Shown: piece after piece, positions 1-5,339 of the stretch
Numbering within the stretch: the stretch's first letter is position 1
Layout: every line of letters starts with the position of its first letter
NCBI GenBank assembly: GCA_947456845.1
Contig: CANGUJ010000276.1
Location: 1-5,813, forward strand
Length of the DNA stretch: 5,813 nt
Reading direction: 5' to 3'
DNA from: Burkholderiales bacterium
GTDB lineage: Bacteria > Pseudomonadota > Gammaproteobacteria > Burkholderiales > JAEUOS01
Position numbers and translations under genes: made by a program
Notes under the pieces: generated by a model
What the model saw: only the letters and a program-made list of their open reading frames with translations
What the model was told of the DNA's origin: nothing
Database searches by the model: none

Positions 1-40
1 GACTCCGCAATCGCCGACGGCCGCGCCTCAGAAGAAATTC

Positions 41-70
41 AGCCCCCGGATTCGGGGGAATCCGGGGGCT
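41..70 (-). terminator. Intrinsic-type terminator after the OmpA/BON gene pair
   Basis: A perfect 13-bp inverted repeat (41-53 pairs with 58-70) encloses a 4-nt loop. Read on the minus strand, the GC-rich stem is followed by GAATTTCTTC, a short and imperfect T-rich stretch, whereas on the plus strand no T run follows. It begins 70 nt past the stop codon of the BON-domain gene, so it most likely ends the leftward transcript. The T tract is weaker than in a textbook terminator, so mRNA 3'-end stabilisation is a possible additional or alternative role. Confidence 0.75.
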
Positions 71-140
71 GCAAGCCCGCCGGTCATCGAGAGGAGGAGA
101 CCGAACTAGGCGGGAGGGGAACTGCGTGTTTCCTGCGCTA

Positions 141-449
141 TCAGGGCTTCAAGCGCATGTCGCTCTTGACACCGGTGACGCCCTTGACGTCGCCCGCGAT
201 CGCGGCCGCCTTGAGCATGTTGTCGCGCGTGCTGACAAATCCGCTCAATTGAACCACGCTCTTGTAGGTTTCGACGTTGATTTCCATCGACTTCAGCGTG
301 GGGTCATTGAAGATTGCGGCCTTGACGCGAGTGGTGATGACAGTGTCGTCGACGTACTCGCCGGTGGACTCCTGCTTGTTGGAAGTCGCACAGGCGGTAG
401 CCAGAAGTGCGGTGGCGAAAAGTGCGGACAGGCGTTTGAGGTTTTTCAT
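141..449 (-). CDS. BON-domain lipoprotein, small (102 aa)
   Basis: This is a small exported protein with one BON domain, a fold found in periplasmic OsmY-like and outer-membrane-associated proteins and thought to bind phospholipid or cell envelope. Residues 1-19 form a signal peptide (basic MKNLKR, then a hydrophobic stretch), followed by a lipobox-like ATAC with Cys20 as the probable lipidation site. Residue 21 is Ala rather than Asp, which would favour the outer membrane. The BON domain spans about residues 32-102, with the helix DDTVITTRVKAAI, the strand-turn VQLSGFV and a closing GV motif. The start at 449 is chosen because AAGGA lies 7 nt upstream and the signal peptide begins there; the reading frame stays open upstream to 527, but that part looks non-coding. 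It lies 52 nt downstream of the OmpA-family gene on the same strand, so co-transcription is likely. The exact ligand is unknown. Confidence 0.88.
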   Translation of the reverse strand: MKNLKRLSALFATALLATACATSNKQESTGEYVDDTVITTRVKAAIFNDPTLKSMEINVETYKSVVQLSGFVSTRDNMLKAAAIAGDVKGVTGVKSDMRLKP

Positions 450-501
450 GATGGTTTCCTTTTCAAGATGGGTTGTGTGCGTCTGGAACGGTAAGTAAGG
501 T

Positions 502-1221
502 TCATCGCGTGCTGGTGACTGTGCCAAAAGTGCCGGTCATTTCGACATCAACGCGACGGTCAGGCTGCAGGCACGCGATCACCTTGGCGCTGCGCGGGCC
601 GGCACAGGCGCCGACGGCGGTGACCGGCTCCTTTTCACCATGGCCAACCGCCTCTATGCGCGCTGCCTGGATGTTCTTGCTGACCAGGTAGTCCTTGACC
701 GCGGTGGCGCGCCGTTCGGAGAGCTTCTGGTTGTATTGGCTGCCGCCGAAGCGGTCGGCATGGCCGGTGAGGACGATGCTTTCGTAGGTGAGTCCTGCGC
801 TCTGGCGCACCAGGTCGTCGAGCATGGCCATGCCTTCCTGCTTGAGGAGCGCCTTGTCAAAGTCGAACAGCGCGTCGGCTGAAAAGCTCGCCTTCTTGGC
901 GAGCGGAATCGCAGCCGGCGCCGGCGCCGGCGCCGCCAGCACGGGTGGCGGGACCGCGGCAACCACGGGCGCAGGGACAACTGGCGGCACGACTGCGGCG
1001 CGCGGACGGGGCGGCACGCAGGGCTCCACCGCACGCGCCGGGGTCCAGTCGCTGTCGCGAACGCACATGCCGGTATGGTCGGTCATGACGACATTGCCGT
1101 TGCCATCCACCAGGTAGCCCTGGTTGCGCGTGTCTGGCGAGGTGGGCTGCGCAAACACGCAGGCGGGCACCAGTGCCGTGAGGATTGCGGTGGCCAGAGC
1201 CGATCTGTTGATGGATTTCAT
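502..1221 (-). CDS. OmpA-family peptidoglycan-binding outer membrane protein (239 aa)
   Basis: This protein probably anchors the outer envelope to peptidoglycan. Residues 1-24 are a Sec signal peptide with likely cleavage after CVFA. A short N-terminal region (about 30-70), with two cysteines and the WTPARA motif, matches the pattern of Burkholderiales OmpA proteins and lacks any beta-barrel. An Ala/Pro/Val-rich linker follows (about 71-107), and then an OmpA C-terminal domain (about 112-230). The diagnostic LTGHADRFGG and YNQKLSERRA motifs place the diaminopimelate-binding pair at Asp156 and Arg171, with the same 15-residue spacing as in E. coli OmpA. A terminal cysteine pair, Cys206 and Cys217 (ACLQPDRRV), is typical of the subgroup. 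The start at 1221 has GGGAG upstream and begins the signal peptide. The frame remains open to 2307, but that extension is antisense to a regulator gene and is rejected. Likely first gene of an operon with the BON protein. Confidence 0.92.
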   Translation of the reverse strand: MKSINRSALATAILTALVPACVFAQPTSPDTRNQGYLVDGNGNVVMTDHTGMCVRDSDWTPARAVEPCVPPRPRAAVVPPVVPAPVVAAVPPPVLAAPAPAPAAIPLAKKASFSADALFDFDKALLKQEGMAMLDDLVRQSAGLTYESIVLTGHADRFGGSQYNQKLSERRATAVKDYLVSKNIQAARIEAVGHGEKEPVTAVGACAGPRSAKVIACLQPDRRVDVEMTGTFGTVTSTR

Positions 1222-1527
1222 TTTTGCGTCTCCCGCGGGATGGTTGCTGGTGCCTGCGAGCGCCTGTTGCGCCGCGATCAACACCATGAACACATTCCCA
1301 AGCCCGGACATTAAGGGGGCGGCGTGTGTCCGTCTGTGCGGCCGCATACATTGCGCCGTCGCGTCGGTGGGACCGTCCAATTCGTGATTGGTCCGCGCTG
1401 CGGCGCTTATGTTCGTCACCGCACTTAAGGAAACCCCAAAAGCTGCTAGGCTTGAATTGCGGATTGTTTGTTCGACCAGCATCCGGCAATTCGCGCGTGC
1501 TTTCACCCTTCCCTCTCGGGAAAGCCT
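1222..1527. other. Intergenic region between divergent ompA-like and crp-like genes
   Basis: This 306-bp gap must hold the promoters of the leftward OmpA/BON pair and of the rightward Crp/Fnr-family gene. I found no convincing -35/-10 pair for either. It is less GC-rich around 1415-1475 than its surroundings, which is where a crp promoter would be expected. It contains one short palindrome (1377-1391, listed separately). Short reading frames crossing it in several phases show no family resemblance. Confidence 0.6.
1377..1391. promoter_or_regulatory. 15-bp palindrome CCAAT-N5-ATTGG, possible operator
   Basis: Perfect 5-bp arms (1377-1381 and 1387-1391) are separated by TCGTG. The site lies between the two divergent start codons, 156 nt from the OmpA-family start and 137 nt from the crp-like start. 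Dimeric regulators bind such dyads. The sequence does not match the CRP (TGTGA-N6-TCACA) or FNR (TTGAT-N4-ATCAA) consensus, but the adjacent regulator is itself non-canonical. The arms are short, so chance is possible. Confidence 0.3.
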
Positions 1528-2271
1528 ATGCCTGCACCCCACAGCCCCAACCAGAATCACCTCCTGGCCGCCCTGCCGGCGCCGGAGTTTGACCGCATCC
1601 TTCCGCACCTTGAGCTGGTGCCCATGCCGCTTGCAGAAGCCCTTTATGAGTCGGGTGGACGCCTCAACCACGTTTATTTCCCGACCACCTCCATCATCTC
1701 GCTGCTCTACGTGATGGAAGACGGCGCTTCGGCCGAAATCGCCGTGGTGGGCAACGAAGGGGTGCTGGGCATCGCGCTCTTCATGGGGGGCGAAACCACG
1801 CCCAGCCGGGCGGTGGTGCAAAGCGCCGGCTTCGGCTACCGGCTCAAGGCCAGCATTATCAAGCTCGAATTCAACCGCGGCGGCGCGGTGATGCACCTGC
1901 TCTTGCGCTATACCCAGGCGCTGATCACCCAGATGGCGCAAACCGCGGTATGCAACCGTCACCACTCGGTGGAACAGCAGTTGTGCCGCTGGCTGCTGCT
2001 TTCGCTTGACCGCCTGCCCGGCAACGAACTCTCCATGACCCAGGAACTCATCGCCAACATGCTTGGCGTGCGCCGCGAAGGTGTCACCGAGGCGGCCGGC
2101 AAGCTGCAGCGCGACGGCCTGATCCGCTATACGCGCGGGCGCATCACGGTGCTCGACCGGCCCAAGCTGGAGAAGACGGTTTGCGAGTGCTACGCGGTTG
2201 TCAAGAAGGAATTCGACCGGCTTCTGTCGGACATTCCGCGCGTCCCGCGCGCGCAGGACAGCGGCAATTGA
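1528..2271 (+). CDS. Crp/Fnr-family transcriptional regulator, non-canonical (247 aa)
   Basis: This is a DNA-binding transcription factor with an N-terminal cupin-like effector domain (about residues 10-130), a dimerisation helix (about 131-160) and a C-terminal winged helix (about 165-225). The helix-turn-helix is seen as MTQELIANMLGVRREGVTEA (170-189), followed by the wing YTRGRITVLD (201-210). The effector domain keeps the family's VYFPTTSIISLL and VVGNEGVLGI segments but lacks the cAMP-binding signature of true CRP (GEL...R-x-A). It also lacks an Fnr-type N-terminal cysteine cluster, so its ligand is unknown. The start at 1528 is preferred because GGGAAAG lies just upstream; an upstream in-frame ATG at 1468 adds 20 residues of unlike character. 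It is divergent from the OmpA/BON pair and tail-to-tail with the csbD-like gene, 32 nt apart. It is a clear paralogue of the regulator at 2742-3440. Confidence 0.92.
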   Translation: MPAPHSPNQNHLLAALPAPEFDRILPHLELVPMPLAEALYESGGRLNHVYFPTTSIISLLYVMEDGASAEIAVVGNEGVLGIALFMGGETTPSRAVVQSAGFGYRLKASIIKLEFNRGGAVMHLLLRYTQALITQMAQTAVCNRHHSVEQQLCRWLLLSLDRLPGNELSMTQELIANMLGVRREGVTEAAGKLQRDGLIRYTRGRITVLDRPKLEKTVCECYAVVKKEFDRLLSDIPRVPRAQDSGN

Positions 2272-2274
2272 ATG

Positions 2275-2300
2275 CGCGGCGGCCCGGGCAGGTCGCCGCG
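2275..2300. terminator. Possible bidirectional terminator hairpin between convergent genes
   Basis: CGCGGCG at 2275-2281 pairs with CGCCGCG at 2294-2300 across a 12-nt loop that itself contains the palindrome GCCCGGGC. It occupies nearly the whole 32-nt gap between the stop codons of the crp-like gene (+) and the csbD-like gene (-), as expected for a shared terminator. Neither side has a T run, so it may only impede polymerase or protect 3' ends. Confidence 0.35.
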
Positions 2301-2303
2301 TGG

Positions 2304-2519
2304 TCACGAGACCGGCTCAAGCCTCTGGAAGCGCTGCCATTCCGACAACTGTTTCTCGGCCTCATCGTGGCTAACGCCATAGGCCTCCTGGATTTGCGCC
2401 GAGAGGCGGTCACGCTTGCCCTGGACTCTTTCGAGTTCTTCTTCACCCAGCATGCTCCACTGCTCCTTGGCACGGCCCTTGAACTGGTTCCAGTTCACTT
2501 CTATCCGATCCCAGTACAT
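2304..2519 (-). CDS. CsbD-family stress-response protein (71 aa)
   Basis: This is a small soluble, highly charged helical protein of the CsbD family, whose members are general-stress induced in many bacteria but have no settled biochemical role. The family pattern is clear: MYWDRIEVNWNQFKG at the N-terminus (usual form M-N-W-D-x-I-E-G-N-W-x-Q-x-K-G), then AKEQW, QGKRDRL and the C-terminal DEAEKQLSEW. The length is normal for the family. The start at 2519 has GGAG 7 nt upstream; the open frame continues to 2879, but only into sequence with no family resemblance and into the antisense of the next regulator. It is tail-to-tail with one Crp/Fnr-family gene and head-to-head with another, so either regulator might control it. 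That is inference from position only. Confidence 0.92.
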   Translation of the reverse strand: MYWDRIEVNWNQFKGRAKEQWSMLGEEELERVQGKRDRLSAQIQEAYGVSHDEAEKQLSEWQRFQRLEPVS

Positions 2520-2741
2520 TGCCTTGCTCCATCGAGTGCGGCCCGCAGGTCGGCGCAACAGCCGCCACGAATGTCCGCAGCCGGTGGATATCCGCAACTG
2601 CAAGGCTAGATTCGGTGCGAGTCGTCGTCTGTGCGGTGACGAACGGGTGCGCGCATTGCGGCGCGATTCGGCCAGCGGGCCAATCGGGTTATGTGTGCTG
2701 GCGCATAGACAGCAGCACCCGTTGGCCCAGAATCGCCTGAA
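2520..2741. other. Intergenic region between divergent csbD-like and crp-like genes
   Basis: This 222-bp gap holds the promoters of the csbD-like gene (-) and the second regulator (+). Its right end carries a large imperfect hairpin (2677-2728). It shares an 11-bp word, CGTCTGTGCGG, with the other regulator's upstream region (2626-2636 here, 1331-1341 there). It also has CTGCAAGGCT at 2598-2607, which resembles CTGCTAGGCT at 1443-1452. No clear -35/-10 pair was recognised on either strand. Confidence 0.55.
2677..2728 (+). promoter_or_regulatory. Large imperfect hairpin/dyad in the leader of the second crp-like gene
   Basis: GGGCCAATCGGGT (2677-2689) pairs with ACCCGTTGGCCC (2717-2728) over 12 base pairs with a single bulged T at 2684. 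Inside it, TGCTG (2696-2700) can pair with CAGCA (2710-2714) around a 9-nt loop, giving a two-part stem. The structure ends only 13 nt before the start codon at 2742, and no strong ribosome-binding site is visible between them. It could be an RNA leader controlling translation or a DNA dyad bound by a regulator. No T run follows, so it is not a normal terminator. Confidence 0.5.
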
Positions 2742-3440
2742 ATGATGACCCGACCGCTGACCAATCTCCTGATCGCCTCCCTGCCTCGCCCGGACCGCCT
2801 GCGCTTCGTGGCCGATTGCGAAACCGTGGAGCTGATCGGCACCGATGTGCTGGCCGAGCGCGGAGTGCGCCTGGCGCATGCCTACTTCCCGCTCGGCGCC
2901 TATATGTCGCTTGCAGCTCCCGGGGAATGCGGGGGCATTCTCGAAACCGCGATGGTGGGCAACGAGGGCATGTTCGGCATACCGCTGGCCCTGGGCTCAA
3001 CGACCTCGCCCCTGCGCGCCACCATCATCGGCGGCGGCAGCAGCCTGCGCATCGGCGCGGCCGCGTTTCGCCGCGACCTGGCCGACAGCCATGCGCTGCG
3101 GCGCGTGATCAACGGCTACATCCACGTGACCCTCGGCCAGTTTGCCCAAGCGGCCAACTGCATGCACTTTCACATGATCGACGCACGCCTGGCTTGCTGG
3201 TTGCTGATGGCCGAGGACCGTGCCCATTCCGGCGAGTTGCACTTCACCCAAAACGCGCTGGCGGTGATGCTGGGCGTGCGCCGGGTCGGCATCACCGAAG
3301 CTGCGGGCATGATGCAGAAGCGGCAGTTGCTGCGCTACCGGCGCGGCACCATCACGATCCTTGACCGCAAGGGCCTGATCGCCATGTCATGCGGCTGCTA
3401 CCAGGCCGCACGCGACATTTACGACGAAACCCTGGGCTGA
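2742..3440 (+). CDS. Second Crp/Fnr-family transcriptional regulator, non-canonical (232 aa)
   Basis: This is a transcription factor of the same subfamily as the one at 1528-2271. The effector domain (about residues 8-125) keeps AYFPLGAYMSLA and MVGNEGMFGI. The winged helix keeps FTQNALAVMLGVRRVGITEA (168-187) and the wing YRRGTITILDR (199-209). Between the paralogues the DNA-reading segment is nearly conserved (MLGVRRxGxTEAAG in both), suggesting related target sites. The effector domain has diverged much more, suggesting different signals. It lacks the CRP cAMP-pocket signature. It has several cysteines (26, 63, 140, 152, 217, 219), but not in an Fnr cluster arrangement. The start is ambiguous between adjacent ATG codons at 2742 and 2745. 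No strong ribosome-binding site is visible, and a hairpin lies immediately upstream, so translation may be low or controlled. Confidence 0.92.
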   Translation: MMTRPLTNLLIASLPRPDRLRFVADCETVELIGTDVLAERGVRLAHAYFPLGAYMSLAAPGECGGILETAMVGNEGMFGIPLALGSTTSPLRATIIGGGSSLRIGAAAFRRDLADSHALRRVINGYIHVTLGQFAQAANCMHFHMIDARLACWLLMAEDRAHSGELHFTQNALAVMLGVRRVGITEAAGMMQKRQLLRYRRGTITILDRKGLIAMSCGCYQAARDIYDETLG

Positions 3441-3446
3441 ATTGCC

Positions 3447-3464
3447 CGGCGCGGCGCGGCGCGG
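3447..3464. repeat. Short tandem repeat, three copies of CGGCG plus CGG
   Basis: Three perfect 5-bp units followed by a partial one lie just after the stop of the second regulator and 28 bp before the left edge of the receptor pseudogene. The repeat is short and could be a product of local GC bias or of slippage. It may mark the region where the upstream part of the receptor gene was lost. Confidence 0.4.
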
Positions 3465-3492
3465 TGACGGAGGGGTCGTTGTGCTTGCCTGA

Positions 3493-3865
3493 GCCGCCGG
3501 CACCTCGATGCACCTGGCCGGCCAGCTGTTGAACTCGCTCACCGGAATCAGGACCGTGCATATCCCCTACAAGGGCTCGCCCGAAGTGGTCGGCGCCGTG
3601 GTCAAGAACGAAGTGGCGATCATGTTCCCCAATGCGCCAAACGCCGTGCCGCTGGCAAAAAGCGGCAAGCTCAAGCTGCTGGCGGTCACCAGCCCGAAAC
3701 GCCGAGTCGCAGAAGGCGCTGGCCATGCCGGCGGTGCGCGAAAGCCTGGCCAAGCAGGGCTTCGACGTCATGGGCGGCCCGGCTGCGGACTTCGGCCAGT
3801 TCATGCGCGCCGAAATCGAGAAATGGACCCGCGTGGTCAATGGCGCGGGCTTGCCGAAGCTCTAG
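3493..3865 (+). pseudogene. Bug/TctC-family solute receptor, truncated and internally deleted
   Basis: This is the remnant of a periplasmic tripartite-tricarboxylate-type (Bug) receptor, a family of about 320 residues that captures carboxylates or related solutes. The first readable part (3493-3702) starts just after an in-frame stop at 3490-3492. It shows AAGTSMHLAGQLLNS, VHIPYKGSPE and KLKLLAVTSPKR, which belong to the middle of the family. The frame then changes: from 3698 the reading is NAESQKALAMPAVRESL, GFDVMGGPAADF and EIEKWTRVVNGAG to a TAG at 3863-3865, which is the true family C-terminus. Between these blocks the family normally has roughly 40-50 residues (the P-x-V-P-T-x-x-E-x-G and LLAPAGTP region), which are missing here. 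The gene therefore lost its N-terminal half including the signal peptide, and also has an out-of-frame internal deletion. It cannot make a functional receptor. Confidence 0.85.
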
Positions 3866-3911
3866 CCAGGCCGCCGCACCGGCCCGGATGTACCGGCGCC
3901 GGCACCCCCGT

Positions 3912-4775
3912 TCAACCGCCCAGGTAGTCGCGGGTGGCGGCCTGGTATTGGGCGGCGCGCGTGAGCGTTTCCATCAATCCTCGCGGCGCGAGGTTCTTCA
4001 GTTCGCTCGGGCGCGCGCCGTCGCGCACGGCCTGCATGGCATCGACCAAGCCCTGCACGGCGGCGTTGAAGGCCTGGTGCCCGGCCATCCATACCTTGAC
4101 GCGGCGCGAGGCCAGATAGGCGTTGTCCGCCAGCTTTTCGCTGCACCCGGCAAGAATCAACGGCAAACGGGTGGCGGCGGCGATGCGGTCGAGTTGCTCG
4201 CGGCTTTCGAGGCCGGGCAGGAACAGCGCGTCCACACCCGCGGCTTCGTAGGCCGAAAACCGCGCGACCGCGTCTTCCACGCCGGTCAGCGTCGCCGCGC
4301 CGGTGCGGCCGAAAATCCCCATCGGCCCCGCGCCGCGCGCAGCCACGGCCGCGCGCATCTTGCCGACGCCTTCTTCCAGTGAGGTCAGCTGCGCCTTCTC
4401 CCCCGCGCCGTAGGCGCGCGGCAGGCGCGTGTCCTCGATGCTGATGCCCGCGACGCCGGCCGCCTGCAATTCCTCGACCGTGCGCATGACCGACAGCGCG
4501 TTGCCGTAGCCATGGTCGGCGTCGACGATCAGGCCGACCCGGCCGGCCCGGCACACGCGTCGCGCCTGCTCCGCCAGTTCGGTGAGGGACAGCAGGATCA
4601 GGTCCGGGGCGCCCAGCACGGCCAGCGCCGCCACCGAGCCGCCCATGATGCCGAGTTCGAAGCCCAGTTCATCGGCCACGCGCGCCGACATCGGGTCGAA
4701 CAACGAGCAGGCCACCACGCATCGGTCGCCTGCCAGGATCTCGCGCAGCCGCGCGGGGCCGTTGCTTGGTGGCAT
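3912..4775 (-). CDS. Isocitrate lyase/PEP mutase superfamily enzyme, oxaloacetate decarboxylase-like (287 aa)
   Basis: This is a cytoplasmic (beta/alpha)8-barrel enzyme that acts on C-C or C-P bonds of alpha-keto/hydroxy acids with a Mg ion. It resembles the oxaloacetate decarboxylase PA4872 group in length and motif order: CSLFDPMSARVADELGFE, GGSVAAL with Ser47, VDADHGYGNALSVMRTVEEL with metal-site Asp85 and Asp87, IEDTRLP with Glu114-Asp115, the RTGAA segment with Arg157, and MAGHQAF with His233. It has no catalytic-loop cysteine (KKCGH/KRCGH), so it is not an isocitrate or methylisocitrate lyase. From memory, PA4872 has a tyrosine (Tyr212) in the segment corresponding to ILAGCSEKL here, and this protein does not, so the substrate may differ. 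The start at 4775 has AGGGAG at good spacing. It is the downstream member of a two-gene unit with the VOC protein, 13 nt apart. No clear terminator was seen after it. Confidence 0.88.
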   Translation of the reverse strand: MPPSNGPARLREILAGDRCVVACSLFDPMSARVADELGFELGIMGGSVAALAVLGAPDLILLSLTELAEQARRVCRAGRVGLIVDADHGYGNALSVMRTVEELQAAGVAGISIEDTRLPRAYGAGEKAQLTSLEEGVGKMRAAVAARGAGPMGIFGRTGAATLTGVEDAVARFSAYEAAGVDALFLPGLESREQLDRIAAATRLPLILAGCSEKLADNAYLASRRVKVWMAGHQAFNAAVQGLVDAMQAVRDGARPSELKNLAPRGLMETLTRAAQYQAATRDYLGG

Positions 4776-4788
4776 GGGTGTCTCCCTG

Positions 4789-5244
4789 CTAGTTTTTCGG
4801 TTCGTAGTTCGTGACCCCGGCCAGGGCGGAAAGATCCTCCTGCCGGCCGCGCAATTCGATCACGTTTCGGTCCGGGTCGCGCAGGAACACCGACACATGG
4901 CCATCCGCGCCGAAAGACACCGGGCCCTGGGTGATGACGATGCCCTTCTCGTTGAGCGTGGCCATGGTCGCCGCGACCGAGGCCACGCGAAACGCCACAT
5001 GCGTGTACCCCGCGTACTTGGCCGGCACGTCCATGAGGATATTCCTGCCGCCGTTGGCGTCATTGGCGTTGTAGATGAGGTTGATCTCGACCCCGTGCGG
5101 GTTCTTGATCACCACCACCGCGTCGCCGCTGGCGTACTGGACGGGCGCGAACCCGAACAGCGCGTAGAAGGCGATGGCGCGGTCGATGTCGGCCACGCGA
5201 ATGCCTACATGGTCTATGGTCCGGATTTCAATCATGTCGGTCAT
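4789..5244 (-). CDS. VOC-family protein (glyoxalase/extradiol dioxygenase fold), 151 aa
   Basis: This is a probable metal-dependent enzyme of the vicinal-oxygen-chelate superfamily, which includes glyoxalase I, methylmalonyl-CoA epimerase, dioxygenases and resistance proteins. Two beta-alpha-beta-beta-beta modules are visible: IDHVGIRVADIDRAIAFY...GVEINL and YTHVAFRVASVAATMATL...DPDRNVIELRG. The four expected ligand positions are filled by His12, Glu53, His82 and Glu130, so a working metal site is likely. The start at 5244 is chosen because AGGA lies 8 nt upstream; ATG at 5235 is possible, and the frame is open to 5313 without a better start. It is the first gene of a unit with the PEP mutase-like enzyme, whose ribosome-binding site lies in the 13-nt gap. 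The start codon overlaps (ATGA) the stop of the open frame left by the upstream receptor remnant. Its substrate is unknown; pairing suggests a keto- or hydroxy-acid pathway. Confidence 0.88.
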   Translation of the reverse strand: MTDMIEIRTIDHVGIRVADIDRAIAFYALFGFAPVQYASGDAVVVIKNPHGVEINLIYNANDANGGRNILMDVPAKYAGYTHVAFRVASVAATMATLNEKGIVITQGPVSFGADGHVSVFLRDPDRNVIELRGRQEDLSALAGVTNYEPKN

Positions 5245-5339
5245 GGCGGTTTTCCTGGAATAGTAGCCCGGCGCGGTAGCGTGCCGCATGCGCAAGCGCG
5301 AAGTGAAACACATTCCAAGGCACCGCCCCCGAGCGCCGC

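Noticed and set aside
1..40. Possible end of a gene entering from the left edge
   Set aside because: No frame shows a family motif or a convincing stop position before the terminator hairpin, so I treat it as non-coding or unresolvable.
895..990. GC-rich repetitive tract (GGCGCC-type repeats)
   Set aside because: It is explained as the codons of the Ala/Pro/Val-rich linker of the OmpA-family protein rather than an independent DNA repeat.
1222..2307. Long upstream extension of the OmpA-family reading frame on the minus strand (would give 601 aa)
   Set aside because: It is antisense to the Crp-like gene, resembles no family, and the true start at 1221 has a ribosome-binding site followed by a signal peptide.
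2520..2879. Upstream extension of the CsbD frame on the minus strand
   Set aside because: The CsbD family begins at the ATG at 2519 with a good ribosome-binding site. The extension crosses the divergent regulator gene and shows no domain.
3352..3840. 162-codon open frame on the minus strand across the receptor pseudogene
   Set aside because: It overlaps the end of the second regulator and antisense receptor sequence; no family resemblance was seen.
3866..3911. Possible terminator between the receptor pseudogene and the PEP mutase-like gene
   Set aside because: CCGGCGCCGG is self-complementary, but no stem of useful length with a loop and T run could be built on either strand.
3862..4554. 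230-codon open frame on the minus strand in another phase of the PEP mutase-like gene
   Set aside because: Its Arg/Gly-rich composition is typical of an out-of-phase reading of GC-rich coding DNA; the in-phase protein is clearly a known family.
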